Source: Candidatus Gottesmanbacteria bacterium (GTDB lineage Bacteria; Patescibacteriota; Microgenomatia; UBA10105; UBA927). From it: DNA of 34,090 nt. The position numbers were made by a program, and so were the translations under genes. Positions 14,308 through 21,529 of the stretch are shown here, one piece after another. Under the pieces are notes generated by a model, which saw only the letters and a program-made list of their open reading frames with translations, had not been told where the DNA came from and did no database searches. Every line of letters starts with the position of its first letter. The stretch's first letter is position 1. The stretch covers positions 1 to 34,090 of the forward strand of contig JACPFZ010000046.1 in NCBI GenBank assembly GCA_016182725.1, in the 5' to 3' direction.

Positions 14308-14342
14308 GGGTGATCCCTTAAAGGGGTGGCCTTTTGAAGCTA
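14308..14342. repeat. REP-like repeat copy C with inverted core
   Basis: It starts GGGTGATCCC and ends TTTTGAAGCTA in the same orientation as copies A and B, but the central 15 bases read AAAGGGGTGGCCTTT. This is the exact reverse complement of AAAGGCCACCCCTTT in A and B, so only the core CCACC is flipped between the AAAGG/CCTTT arms. It overlaps the stop codon of typA. Confidence 0.8.
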
Positions 14343-16163
14343 ATCTGATGCTCGGTTGGCGCGGGTGCGATCAATTTTGGTTAAATATTTCTTGCGAAGG
14401 CGCAAATTGAGCGGGGTTACCTCGAGAAGTTCGTCATCTTCGATAAAGTCCAAACCTTGTTCCAGGCTCATGACCATCGGTGGATCCAGTTGAATGGCAA
14501 TGTCCGCGTTTGCCGAATGGACATTGGTGAGTTTTTTGGTTTTGCAAACATTAATGTCAATATCTTCTTGTCGGTTATTGAGCCCAATGATCATACCTTC
14601 GTACACCGGAACACCAGGGCCGATAAATGCGCGGCCGCGATCCTGAACCGTTGTAAGCGCATACCCTGTGGACTTGCCGGTTTCAAATGACACCAAGACG
14701 CCATTTCGCAACTTATCTATTTTATTGGCAATGAGGAAGTAGCCCAAAAATTGTGTTGCAAAAATACCATTGCCGCGGGTCTTCGTCAAAATATCGCTTC
14801 GGAATCCCAACAGATTTCTGCTGCTTATTTTATAGACCATTCTCGTAATTCCGCGTTCATCGGTGTGGGTGTCAATCAGTTCTCCCCGGCGTTTTCCTAA
14901 ATCTTCAGAGATGATGCCGACGTAGGCTTTGTCAATTTCAATCGTCATTTCTTCAAACGGCTCCATTTTTATTCCGTCAATTTCTTTGACGATAACTTCC
15001 GGTTTGCCGACTTGGAGCTCATATCCTTCGCGTCGTAAATTCTCAATTAAAACGGCAAGATGTAATTCTCCTCGGCCGGAAACGATAAATCCTGTTCCAT
15101 CCGGATTTTGTTCAATTTTTATGCCAATATTCGTCTTTTTTTCTTTTAGCAAGCGCTCATGAATTTGGCGCGCCGTACCAAACTTTCCTTCCCGTCCGGC
15201 AAACGGAGATGTGTTGGCGGAGACAAGCACCTTAAGGGTCGGATCTTCTACTTTAATAGCCGGAAATCCTTGGGTTATAGACGGGTCGGCAATGGTTTGG
15301 CCAATTGCCACTTCCGGAATGCCGCTTAGTGCGATAATATCGCCGGTTTGCGCCTGCGAAACTTCAACGCGTTTAAGACCCACGCTGGTAAATACCTGTT
15401 CAATTTTGAAGTTTCCCAATTTTTGATTTTCTAAAAGCTGAACAACGGACTGCCCTGGTTTGATCGTTCCCTGACTGATTTTGCCTATGGCGAATGTTCC
15501 TTTGTAGTTGTCAAAATCAAGCGTTGACACCAGCATCTTGAATGGTTGGTCCGCGTGGGCTTTCGGTTGGGGAATGTAGGAAAGAATCTCTTCAAACAGC
15601 GGCTGGAGTGTGGCTCGCGCATCCATATCTTCCTGATAGTCTTTCCACGCTTTTCCTTCCCGGCCAATGGCATACAGGATGGGGAAGGTTAAGTGATCTT
15701 CGTGGTGGGCCAAGTGTAAGAACAGTTCTTCGATTTCGTTCAGAACGTCGATGGGACGGGCATCTTTTCTGTCTATTTTATTAATAACGACGATGATTTT
15801 GAGGTTTAACTCCAGCGCTTTTTGCAGGACAAATTGCGTCTGGGGCAACGGTCCTTCGGCGCTATCGACGATCAAAAGCGCTCCGTCTGCCATATTGATG
15901 ACCCGTTCCACCTCGCCGCTAAAGTCGGCATGCCCTGGAGTATCAATGATGTTGATTTTGGTGTTTTTGTAGACGACGGCAGTATTTTTTGCCAAAATAG
16001 TAATACCCTTTTCGCGTTCCAGGACGTTACTGTCCAGGATCGTCGTTTGGGCCATTTCCGCCTCATTATCACGAAACGTATGGGTCTGCTTGAGCATTCC
16101 GTCAACGAGCGTGGTTTTGCCGTGGTCAACATGAGCAATAATTACGATATTTCGTATATCCAT
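14340..16163 (-). CDS. typA: GTPase TypA/BipA
   Basis: TypA (BipA) is a ribosome-binding translational GTPase related to EF-G, linked to 50S assembly and stress growth. The 607 residues start MDIRNIVIIAHVDHGKTTLVDGML (G1). They continue with EREKGITILAKN (G2), DTPGHADFSGEVERV (G3) and VINKIDRKDARP (G4), then domains II, III and V and the BipA-specific C-terminal domain (RNLLGFRSDILTKTRGNGI). I chose ATG 16163 because the preceding in-frame residues are encoded by a terminator-like hairpin. The end, NLRLRKKYLTKIDRTRANRASD, overlaps repeat copy C, and a second diverged typA tail lies downstream at 13424-13516. Confidence 0.97.
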   Translation of the reverse strand: MDIRNIVIIAHVDHGKTTLVDGMLKQTHTFRDNEAEMAQTTILDSNVLEREKGITILAKNTAVVYKNTKINIIDTPGHADFSGEVERVINMADGALLIVDSAEGPLPQTQFVLQKALELNLKIIVVINKIDRKDARPIDVLNEIEELFLHLAHHEDHLTFPILYAIGREGKAWKDYQEDMDARATLQPLFEEILSYIPQPKAHADQPFKMLVSTLDFDNYKGTFAIGKISQGTIKPGQSVVQLLENQKLGNFKIEQVFTSVGLKRVEVSQAQTGDIIALSGIPEVAIGQTIADPSITQGFPAIKVEDPTLKVLVSANTSPFAGREGKFGTARQIHERLLKEKKTNIGIKIEQNPDGTGFIVSGRGELHLAVLIENLRREGYELQVGKPEVIVKEIDGIKMEPFEEMTIEIDKAYVGIISEDLGKRRGELIDTHTDERGITRMVYKISSRNLLGFRSDILTKTRGNGIFATQFLGYFLIANKIDKLRNGVLVSFETGKSTGYALTTVQDRGRAFIGPGVPVYEGMIIGLNNRQEDIDINVCKTKKLTNVHSANADIAIQLDPPMVMSLEQGLDFIEDDELLEVTPLNLRLRKKYLTKIDRTRANRASD

Positions 16164-16175
16164 ATAAACAAAGAA

Positions 16176-16196
16176 ACCCGCTTCATCCCTGCGGGT
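16176..16196 (-). promoter_or_regulatory. Hairpin with T-rich tail in the typA leader
   Basis: On the minus strand ACCCGC pairs with GCGGGT around nine bases and is followed by TTCTTTGTTT before the ATG. It is terminator-like and lies between the typA -10 (16217-16212) and the start, so it could attenuate typA. A 14-codon frame starting ATGAAGCGG in its loop overlaps the typA start; I have no evidence that it is translated. Confidence 0.5.
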
Positions 16197-16211
16197 AAGC
16201 CTATAGAATGA

Positions 16212-16240
16212 ATTATAGCAGAAATGATTGATCTCGTCTA
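16212..16240 (-). promoter_or_regulatory. Candidate typA promoter
   Basis: On the minus strand TAGACG (16240-16235), 17 bases, TATAAT (16217-16212), with TGC just before the -10 (extended TGn motif). The leader would be about 43 bases. It overlaps the divergent ftsK promoter. Confidence 0.55.
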
Positions 16241-16256
16241 ACAGAAGTCCTATACT
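16228..16256 (+). promoter_or_regulatory. ftsK promoter, -10 seven bases before the ATG
   Basis: TTGATC (16228-16233), 17 bases, TATACT (16251-16256), then seven bases and ATG 16264. The predicted start falls at about the ATG, so a leaderless transcript is expected. Confidence 0.65.
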
Positions 16257-16263
16257 GGATTGC

Positions 16264-18411
16264 ATGAGAAAAAAGCGGCACTACCGGCGCCGGTATAAAA
16301 ATCCGTTCCACATCAAGCTTAAAAAACAAACTGCCTATGCGGTCGGTGCGATCTGGCTCTGGCTATTTGCCGCAACGATTACGGTTTCTTTTTTCGGGGA
16401 GGGAGATCTGTTCGTGCGACTTCGGGAAGAACTTCTGGGGAATGTGGGTTGGGCGATGTACGTGCTGCCCCCATTTCTCGTCTCACTGAGTCTTCTTTTT
16501 TTCAAAATAAAATCCGGCATTGGGAAACCAAATGTGCCATTTGGATTCGGACTCGTTCTTGTTGCGCTCATGGGGCTGACCCAAGCAGGGGTAATCGGAA
16601 CAACGGTATGGACGTTGGTAAGTACATACGCCTCTAGTGAGGGAGCTGTGCTTCTGTTTTTGGCGGTGCTGGTCATTGGTTTTATTATTTTCCTCAATGC
16701 GTCGCTGGATCGGGTGATCGATGCGCTGGTTTCTCTGGTCTCGCGACTTGTTGCATTTGTTGGGGAACTTGTCGGAAGTCTTTTTGCCAAAAAAGAACAG
16801 CCCATGTTTCCTCAACAAAAATTGCCACTCAAAATCAAAGGTCAGGAAGACGAAAAGTCACTCGTGAAAGCGCCGATGCCTGTGCCCCCGATGAGAACTG
16901 CCGCCCCGGTGCTATCAAAGTCAGGGCTCAAAATGAGCCCTACAACAACGACAGCAGACATGACGCTTTGGGAGTATCCTCCACTTTCGCTTCTGTCTGA
17001 CGGACCAGGCCAAAAGGCCGACCGCGGCGACATGCGCAAAAATGCCGATACCATAGAACGGACGCTTGATAGTTTCGGTATTCAGGCAAAGGTTTCTGAG
17101 GTGAATACCGGACCGGCAGTCACCCAATATGCACTTAAAATTGCTTTGGGCACCAAAGTATCTAAAATTACCTCGCTGGCCAGTGACTTGGCCTTGGCCC
17201 TTGCGGCTCCTACCGGCGCGGTACGTATAGAAGCGCCTATTCCCGGACGGGATTTGGTCGGTATTGAAATTCCTAACCGGGGACTCGAGTTTGTCACACT
17301 GAAACGTATGCTTGCCTCGGATGCCATGCGCAAAGCCAAGAGTAAATTGGCCGTTGCGTTAGGTTTGGATGTTTCCGGTAGTGCGGTTATTGCAGATATC
17401 GGGAGAATGCCACATGTCCTCGTTGCCGGGACCACGGGATCCGGAAAATCGGTCCTTATCAATGCCTGGATTACCTCGCTTCTTTTCCGTACGACGCCTG
17501 TGGAAGTAAAACTTATTATGGTTGACCCCAAACGTGTGGAACTTATCGGGTACAATGGCATTCCGCATCTCTTGACGCCGGTTATTGTTGAGCCGGATAA
17601 GATTCTCTCGGCTCTCCGGTGGTCCATGACAGAAATGGAAAATCGCTACAAGCAATTTGCAGAAGTGGGAGTCCGGAATATTGACGGATTCAATGAGCTT
17701 TCCGGTTTTCAGGCGATGCCTTATATTGTCATTTTGATTGACGAACTTGCGGATCTTATGGCCTATGCGCCAGTAGAGGTTGAGGACGCCGTGTGCCGTT
17801 TAGCGCAAATGGCGCGAGCAACCGGCATCCACCTGGTCTTAGCCACCCAACGGCCAAGCGTAGACGTCATTACCGGTCTTATTAAAGCCAATGTGCCGGC
17901 GCGGATTGCGTTTAACGTGTCCTCCATGGTGGATTCAAGGGTCATTATTGACATGCCCGGTGCGGAAAAACTTTTAGGCCGCGGAGATATGCTCTATGTG
18001 CCGCCGGATCAATCCAAACCGAGTCGTATTCAGGGTACGTACGTGTCTGAACATGAGGTGAATAAAGTGGTAGACTTTCTCAAAGAGAAAAATAAAGCAG
18101 TGCAATATACGGAAGAAGTGGTCAATCAACCGCTTTCCGGATGGAAGAGAGGGGCAGGAGGAGAGCGAGGTACATCAGATGGTAAGGACGCGCTCTTTGA
18201 AGATGCCTTGAGACTTATTTGTCAGCACGATAAAGCCAGCGCCTCGCTTCTCCAGCGTCGATTGTCAGTAGGATACGCCCGAGCGGCCCGCATATTAGAT
18301 CAATTGGAAGAAGCAGGAATCATTGGTCCTGGTGAGGGAAGTAAACCACGCGATGTTCTGGTAAAAAATCCAGATGAATACTTAGCGCAACAAGCAAACA
18401 AAGACTCGTAG
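16264..18411 (+). CDS. ftsK: DNA translocase FtsK/SpoIIIE
   Basis: FtsK is a septum-anchored ATPase that pumps DNA and helps chromosome segregation during division. The 715 residues begin with a basic stretch and about four membrane segments (AYAVGAIWLWLFAATITVSFF through LLFLAVLVIGFIIFLN). A short linker leads to the motor: ALRWSMTEMENRYKQF, Walker A AGTTGSGKS (about 387-395), Walker B IVILIDELADLM, and ATQRPSVDVITGLIKANVPARIAFNV. The C-terminal winged-helix gamma domain (RLICQHDKASASLLQRRLSVGYARAARILDQLEEAGIIG) binds KOPS-type sites in the family. The linker is short compared with E. coli. I start at ATG 16264 rather than the in-frame TTG 16228, which forms the -35. A RodZ-like gene follows after one base. 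Confidence 0.97.
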   Translation: MRKKRHYRRRYKNPFHIKLKKQTAYAVGAIWLWLFAATITVSFFGEGDLFVRLREELLGNVGWAMYVLPPFLVSLSLLFFKIKSGIGKPNVPFGFGLVLVALMGLTQAGVIGTTVWTLVSTYASSEGAVLLFLAVLVIGFIIFLNASLDRVIDALVSLVSRLVAFVGELVGSLFAKKEQPMFPQQKLPLKIKGQEDEKSLVKAPMPVPPMRTAAPVLSKSGLKMSPTTTTADMTLWEYPPLSLLSDGPGQKADRGDMRKNADTIERTLDSFGIQAKVSEVNTGPAVTQYALKIALGTKVSKITSLASDLALALAAPTGAVRIEAPIPGRDLVGIEIPNRGLEFVTLKRMLASDAMRKAKSKLAVALGLDVSGSAVIADIGRMPHVLVAGTTGSGKSVLINAWITSLLFRTTPVEVKLIMVDPKRVELIGYNGIPHLLTPVIVEPDKILSALRWSMTEMENRYKQFAEVGVRNIDGFNELSGFQAMPYIVILIDELADLMAYAPVEVEDAVCRLAQMARATGIHLVLATQRPSVDVITGLIKANVPARIAFNVSSMVDSRVIIDMPGAEKLLGRGDMLYVPPDQSKPSRIQGTYVSEHEVNKVVDFLKEKNKAVQYTEEVVNQPLSGWKRGAGGERGTSDGKDALFEDALRLICQHDKASASLLQRRLSVGYARAARILDQLEEAGIIGPGEGSKPRDVLVKNPDEYLAQQANKDS

Positions 18412-18412
18412 T

Positions 18413-19048
18413 ATGAAGACCGTCGGCGAAATCCTCAAAGAGACCCGCCTCTCCCGTGGGTTCACGCTTCAACACATAGAACAAGGGACCAAAATCCGCC
18501 TGAAATTTTTAGAGGCAATCGAACAAGACGACTACCCCAAGCTTCCATCGCTTTCCTATGCGAAGGGATTCGTCAAAAACTACGCAGAGTTTTTAGGACT
18601 CAACAGTCGGCATATTCTCGCATTTTTCCGCAGACAAACAGAAGAAGTGCCGCGGTCTACTCTTTTGCCCAAAGGTTTGGCCGCGCCTCTCAATCAGCCA
18701 TTCCTTCGGCTCACGCCAGGGAGATTTTTGACCATCATCCTTGTGGGATTTGTTACTGTCTTTCTCCTTTACTTTGGGGTACAGTACCTCAGGTTGCAAA
18801 ATCCTCCACCCTTAGTCGTTGATTCCCCTAAAGATCAGTTGGTGACGACCCAGCGGCGGATAGACGTATTGGGGAAAACCGATCCGGATGCCACGGTCAT
18901 CGTAAACGGGGTAAGCGCGCTGGTAAGAAGCGATGGGAGATTTTTTGACCAAGTGCAATTGAGTTCCGGGATTAATAAAGTTACGATTGTCGCTACCAGT
19001 CGGTGGAACAAAACGACAACGATAGTTCGTGAGGTCGGGGTTCAATGA
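18413..19048 (+). CDS. RodZ-like membrane protein with N-terminal HTH
   Basis: RodZ-type proteins tether cytoskeletal or division proteins to the membrane. In 211 residues I see an N-terminal helix-turn-helix of the HTH_25 kind (VGEILKETRLSRGFTLQHIEQGTKIRLKFLEAIEQDDYPKLPS, then SYAKGFVKNYAEFLGL), one membrane segment at about 104-123, and an outer Ig-like domain (DSPKDQLVTTQRRIDVLGKTDPDATVIVNG). It starts one base after the ftsK stop with no ribosome binding site, implying coupling with ftsK. The outer domain resembles a stand-alone Ig-like fold more than the DUF4115 domain of classic RodZ, so I give no gene symbol. Confidence 0.75.
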   Translation: MKTVGEILKETRLSRGFTLQHIEQGTKIRLKFLEAIEQDDYPKLPSLSYAKGFVKNYAEFLGLNSRHILAFFRRQTEEVPRSTLLPKGLAAPLNQPFLRLTPGRFLTIILVGFVTVFLLYFGVQYLRLQNPPPLVVDSPKDQLVTTQRRIDVLGKTDPDATVIVNGVSALVRSDGRFFDQVQLSSGINKVTIVATSRWNKTTTIVREVGVQ

Positions 19049-19079
19049 TTGACAGGATATCAGTAGCCCTATGTATAAT
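19049..19079 (+). promoter_or_regulatory. Promoter before the YtxG-like gene
   Basis: A perfect TTGACA (19049-19054) and perfect TATAAT (19074-19079) are 19 bases apart, slightly long. The ATG at 19088 is eight bases after the -10. The -35 starts one base after the preceding stop codon. Confidence 0.6.
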
Positions 19080-19087
19080 GAATCTTG

Positions 19088-19348
19088 ATGGATACAGTAC
19101 AGATAGTGATTGTCACCATTAGTATTGTGTTAACCACCCTCATTGTGCTGTTGGGAATTCAGGTGTGGTTTATTTTCAAAGAAGTTCGAAGGTCAATCCA
19201 AAAAATGAACAAAATGCTTGATGACTTTGGAAAAGTGACCGGGACCGTAGGGGAAGGAGCCCAGCATCTTTCCGGGATTGCAAGTGGCATTAAGGCTGGA
19301 ATGGCGGTATTTTCTTCATTTCGCAAAAAGGGAGAAAGAAATGAGTGA
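19088..19348 (+). CDS. Small single-pass membrane protein, DUF948/YtxG-like
   Basis: The 86-residue product has one N-terminal membrane segment (IVIVTISIVLTTLIVLLGIQVWFIF) followed by an amphipathic helix (KEVRRSIQKMNKMLDDFGKVTGTV) and a Lys-rich end. This matches the layout of DUF948 (YtxG) proteins. The neighbour downstream is a YtxH-like gene, the same pairing as ytxG-ytxH in Bacillus. The start could also be the TTG at 19085, one codon earlier. The last 8 bases overlap the next gene. Function unknown; an envelope or stress role is inferred from the family. Confidence 0.6.
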   Translation: MDTVQIVIVTISIVLTTLIVLLGIQVWFIFKEVRRSIQKMNKMLDDFGKVTGTVGEGAQHLSGIASGIKAGMAVFSSFRKKGERNE

Positions 19349-19730
19349 GGGTAGCAACCGCGATACCAAATTTTGGATCGGATTTTTTATTGGCGGTTTA
19401 CTGGGTGCCATCATTTTATTCTTTTTAGGCACCAAAGAAGGAAAAAAAACCGGCAAGATGCTGGAAGAAAAAGGACAAGATTTTTTAGATGAACTGGAAG
19501 ATCGTTTAGCTGATTTAGAAAAAAAGGGGAGAGATTTGGCGAAACAGGGAGAGGCTCTGAAAGAAGAGGTTATTGAGCAAGTAGAAGATAAAAAAGACGA
19601 GGTATCTCACGGGGTAGTCAAGAAACTTGACTCTGCCCTTGCCCACATCGAAGCCTTGCAGGAACACGGCCGCGAAACCACAGCAGACTTAAGGAAAAAA
19701 CTCTTCAAAAACACCCCCAAGAAATCCTAG
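19341..19730 (+). CDS. YtxH-like membrane-anchored coiled-coil protein
   Basis: The 129 residues have a membrane segment near 11-29 (FWIGFFIGGLLGAIILFFLG), then the basic TKEGKKTGKMLEEKGQDF typical of the YtxH family, and a long highly charged helix. ATG 19341 lies inside the end of the previous gene, with GGGAG about six bases before it, so translation is probably coupled. Its TAG (19728-19730) overlaps the stop of the convergent deformylase gene within one CTAG. Role unknown; the family is linked to general stress. Confidence 0.7.
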   Translation: MSEGSNRDTKFWIGFFIGGLLGAIILFFLGTKEGKKTGKMLEEKGQDFLDELEDRLADLEKKGRDLAKQGEALKEEVIEQVEDKKDEVSHGVVKKLDSALAHIEALQEHGRETTADLRKKLFKNTPKKS

Positions 19731-20158
19731 TAATCAGAGGTTATTTTTTTCTTCGTTTGCGCGATGAGTTTTTGGTATTCTTTGTCCGTAATAATTTCCT
19801 TGTTATTTTCTACACGGTCTAAAAAGACAATGCCGTCAAGGTGATCGTTTTCATGTTGAAAAATCCGTGCGATGAAATCAGAAAACTCCCGTTTTTCTTT
19901 TTTCCCGTTTCGATTAGTAAATTCTACTTTTATGGATTGATAGCGAGGGATGAGCCCCCGAATTCCCGGAATACTTAAACACCCCTCCCAATCTTTTATT
20001 TTGTTTTTAGAATGAGATACGATCGTCGGATTGATAACAGGTATAGGTTTCATTTCCGGCGCATTAGGGTATCTGGGATTAGGATGTGAGGCAACGATGA
20101 ACATGCGGTATGGTTGATAGACTTGCGGTGCGGCAATGCCTACGCCGTTTACATCCAT
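19727..20158 (-). CDS. def: Peptide deformylase, N-terminally short
   Basis: Peptide deformylase removes the formyl group from nascent N-terminal Met. All three metal-site motifs are present in 143 residues: GVGIAAPQ (5-12), EGCLSIPG with the Cys ligand, and QHENDHLDG with the HExxH ligands and catalytic Glu. Normal enzymes have about 40 residues before motif 1; here Met1 is four residues before it. The frame stays open upstream (KGALETL before the Met fits the family) up to a TAG at 20218-20216, with no ATG, GTG or TTG in between. Either the N-terminus is lost or a non-standard start is used. A TATAAA (minus strand 20182-20177) could drive it. Confidence 0.85.
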   Translation of the reverse strand: MDVNGVGIAAPQVYQPYRMFIVASHPNPRYPNAPEMKPIPVINPTIVSHSKNKIKDWEGCLSIPGIRGLIPRYQSIKVEFTNRNGKKEKREFSDFIARIFQHENDHLDGIVFLDRVENNKEIITDKEYQKLIAQTKKKITSDY

Positions 20159-20310
20159 AAGTGTTTCCAGAGCGCCTTTATAGTAGCAAAATGTTAGTCT
20201 TTTGTCGATGGCGTTCTATCCAAGTCATAAAAAATAAGGTAAGTATTGATGTTTTGATTACAGAGGGGTACACAAGACAATTTGTTATTTTATTTGCGAC
20301 CGCAGTTTTA

Positions 20311-20339
20311 TTGACAATATTTTATCTCGGTATTAACTT
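20311..20339 (+). promoter_or_regulatory. Promoter before the PaaX-like gene
   Basis: Perfect TTGACA (20311-20316), 17 bases, TAACTT (20334-20339), then six bases and ATG 20346. The -10 is a weak match, but the spacing repeats the short -10-to-ATG pattern. Confidence 0.5.
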
Positions 20340-20345
20340 AGATAT

Positions 20346-21116
20346 ATGGAGCAAGATGCGTTTACATCAATTCCCGAGAAAGTATTTTCTTATACCCTAG
20401 ATTTAGCCTTATGGTTTTCAGTGTATTTTGCGGAAATGAGTTTGCCTCAATCGAGCGTTGGTCAACTCTATCGGGCACAACGCGCAGCTGATCGCTTTTT
20501 GGAACACGTGAATTATGAAACTATTCAACGAGGTATAGTAGAAGCTCGACGTCGCGGATTGCTGCGGAAAGGGAAAAAAGGCCGGCGAGCTTGGCCACAG
20601 ATTACAGAAGAAGGAAAACGGCGGCTGACTTCTGCAATGCCACAATACGATGAAAAACGTATTTGGGATGGAAAGATGCATGTAATAACCTATGATATTC
20701 CCGAAACCCGCCGCGATGAACGGGAGTTACTCCGATCGTATTTATACCGTATTGGATGCGGGCGGCTTCAGGATTCCGTGTGGATAACGCCGTATAATCC
20801 CATTGGTATAATTCATCCTTTTATTAAGGAACAAGGACTTGGGGGAACTATCATTGTTTCTGATTTGGGAAAAGATGGTTCTATAGGAGATGAGGATCTT
20901 TTAACACTTCTCATTGGCGTATACGGGTTGGATAAAATCAATGAGCGATATGAAAAATGGATAAAAGAAACAGGTAAAACAACGGTTGATCGATGGGCCT
21001 TGATACACTATTTTTCCATTCTTCGCGATGATCCACAATTGCCATTTGCGTTATTGCCAAAGTGGTGGAAAGGTAATGCAGCATATAAATTGGTTAAAAG
21101 GAATATTGTTATTTAA
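20346..21116 (+). CDS. PaaX-like regulator with Cas2-like central domain
   Basis: The 256-residue protein has an N-terminal winged-helix part (IQRGIVEARRRGLLRKGKKGRRAWPQITEEGKRRL). A ferredoxin-like domain follows, beginning HVITYDIPETRRDERELLRSYLYRIGCGRLQDSVWITPYNP, as in Cas2 and PaaX. The C-terminal helical region ends LPFALLPKWWKGNAAYKLVKRN, which resembles the PaaX C-terminus. PaaX regulates phenylacetate genes in proteobacteria; no such genes are here, so the target is unknown. It is not a CRISPR Cas2: the HTH and C-terminal domains are extra, and no repeats or other cas genes lie in the window. A perfect TTGACA lies upstream and the -10 ends six bases before the ATG. Confidence 0.75.
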   Translation: MEQDAFTSIPEKVFSYTLDLALWFSVYFAEMSLPQSSVGQLYRAQRAADRFLEHVNYETIQRGIVEARRRGLLRKGKKGRRAWPQITEEGKRRLTSAMPQYDEKRIWDGKMHVITYDIPETRRDERELLRSYLYRIGCGRLQDSVWITPYNPIGIIHPFIKEQGLGGTIIVSDLGKDGSIGDEDLLTLLIGVYGLDKINERYEKWIKETGKTTVDRWALIHYFSILRDDPQLPFALLPKWWKGNAAYKLVKRNIVI

Positions 21117-21154
21117 TCTACGACCGCGAGTATAAAAACAATATTTTATTTTGG

Positions 21155-21466
21155 CTATGATATTTCTCCTGTTTTATGGGCGGCCTCAAGGAAATTTTGT
21201 TTATAAAAAGATTGTTGTTCGGGTGTGAATAAAGATAATACCTCAAACGTTAGAGACGTTTGCTTATTTTTCAGTATTGCTTCGTGGACAACACAATATC
21301 CCAAAAAGTTCCAATCGTCATCCGCGAGGAGCATGGCGATACGAAGCGGGAAGATCCGTTCTTTATCTTTTAAAACAGTAAATGTTTTTCCTACCGCAAG
21401 ATGAGAAATATCAACGCTCCCCTTAGGAAGCTTAAGTAAGGTATTGAGTTCGGCAAAATAGCCCAT
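21155..21466 (-). CDS. Small hypothetical protein upstream of alaS
   Basis: I do not recognise this 103-residue protein with confidence. It begins MGYFAELNTLLKLP and contains VGKTFTVLKDKERIFPLRIAMLLADDDWNFLGYCVVHEAIL, a beta-rich pattern, and ends with a helix. The ELNTLLK start and the ERIFPL segment recall small DUF2584-like proteins, but this is a weak resemblance. It has no signal peptide or membrane segment. It is transcribed divergently from alaS, with a minus-strand TATAAT (21486-21481) 14 bases before its ATG. Coding is supported by the promoter, compact fit and balanced composition. Confidence 0.6.
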   Translation of the reverse strand: MGYFAELNTLLKLPKGSVDISHLAVGKTFTVLKDKERIFPLRIAMLLADDDWNFLGYCVVHEAILKNKQTSLTFEVLSLFTPEQQSFYKQNFLEAAHKTGEIS

Positions 21467-21480
21467 ATGGTATTGTTCGG

Positions 21481-21522
21481 ATTATAGCGCATTTCATTGA
21501 AAAGGGAACTATCGTGTATAAT
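21481..21522. promoter_or_regulatory. Divergent promoters of the 103-residue gene and alaS
   Basis: Plus strand: TATAAT (21517-21522), seven bases, ATG 21530 of alaS; no good -35 at 17 bases. Minus strand: TATAAT (21486-21481), 14 bases, ATG 21466. The upstream parts overlap, so the two promoters may compete. Confidence 0.55.
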
Positions 21523-21529
21523 CTGAACT

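Noticed and set aside
16228..16263. TTG 16228 as the ftsK start
   Set aside because: The TTG forms the -35 element and the added residues are not family-like; ATG 16264 fits the promoter and protein start.
20161..20400. 79-codon plus-strand frame with a hydrophobic stretch
   Set aside because: It overlaps the PaaX-like start and promoter, has no ribosome binding site, and its hydrophobic part comes from AT-rich promoter DNA.
20346..21116. Cas2 and a CRISPR locus
   Set aside because: The domain layout is PaaX-like, and there are no CRISPR repeats or other cas genes in the window.
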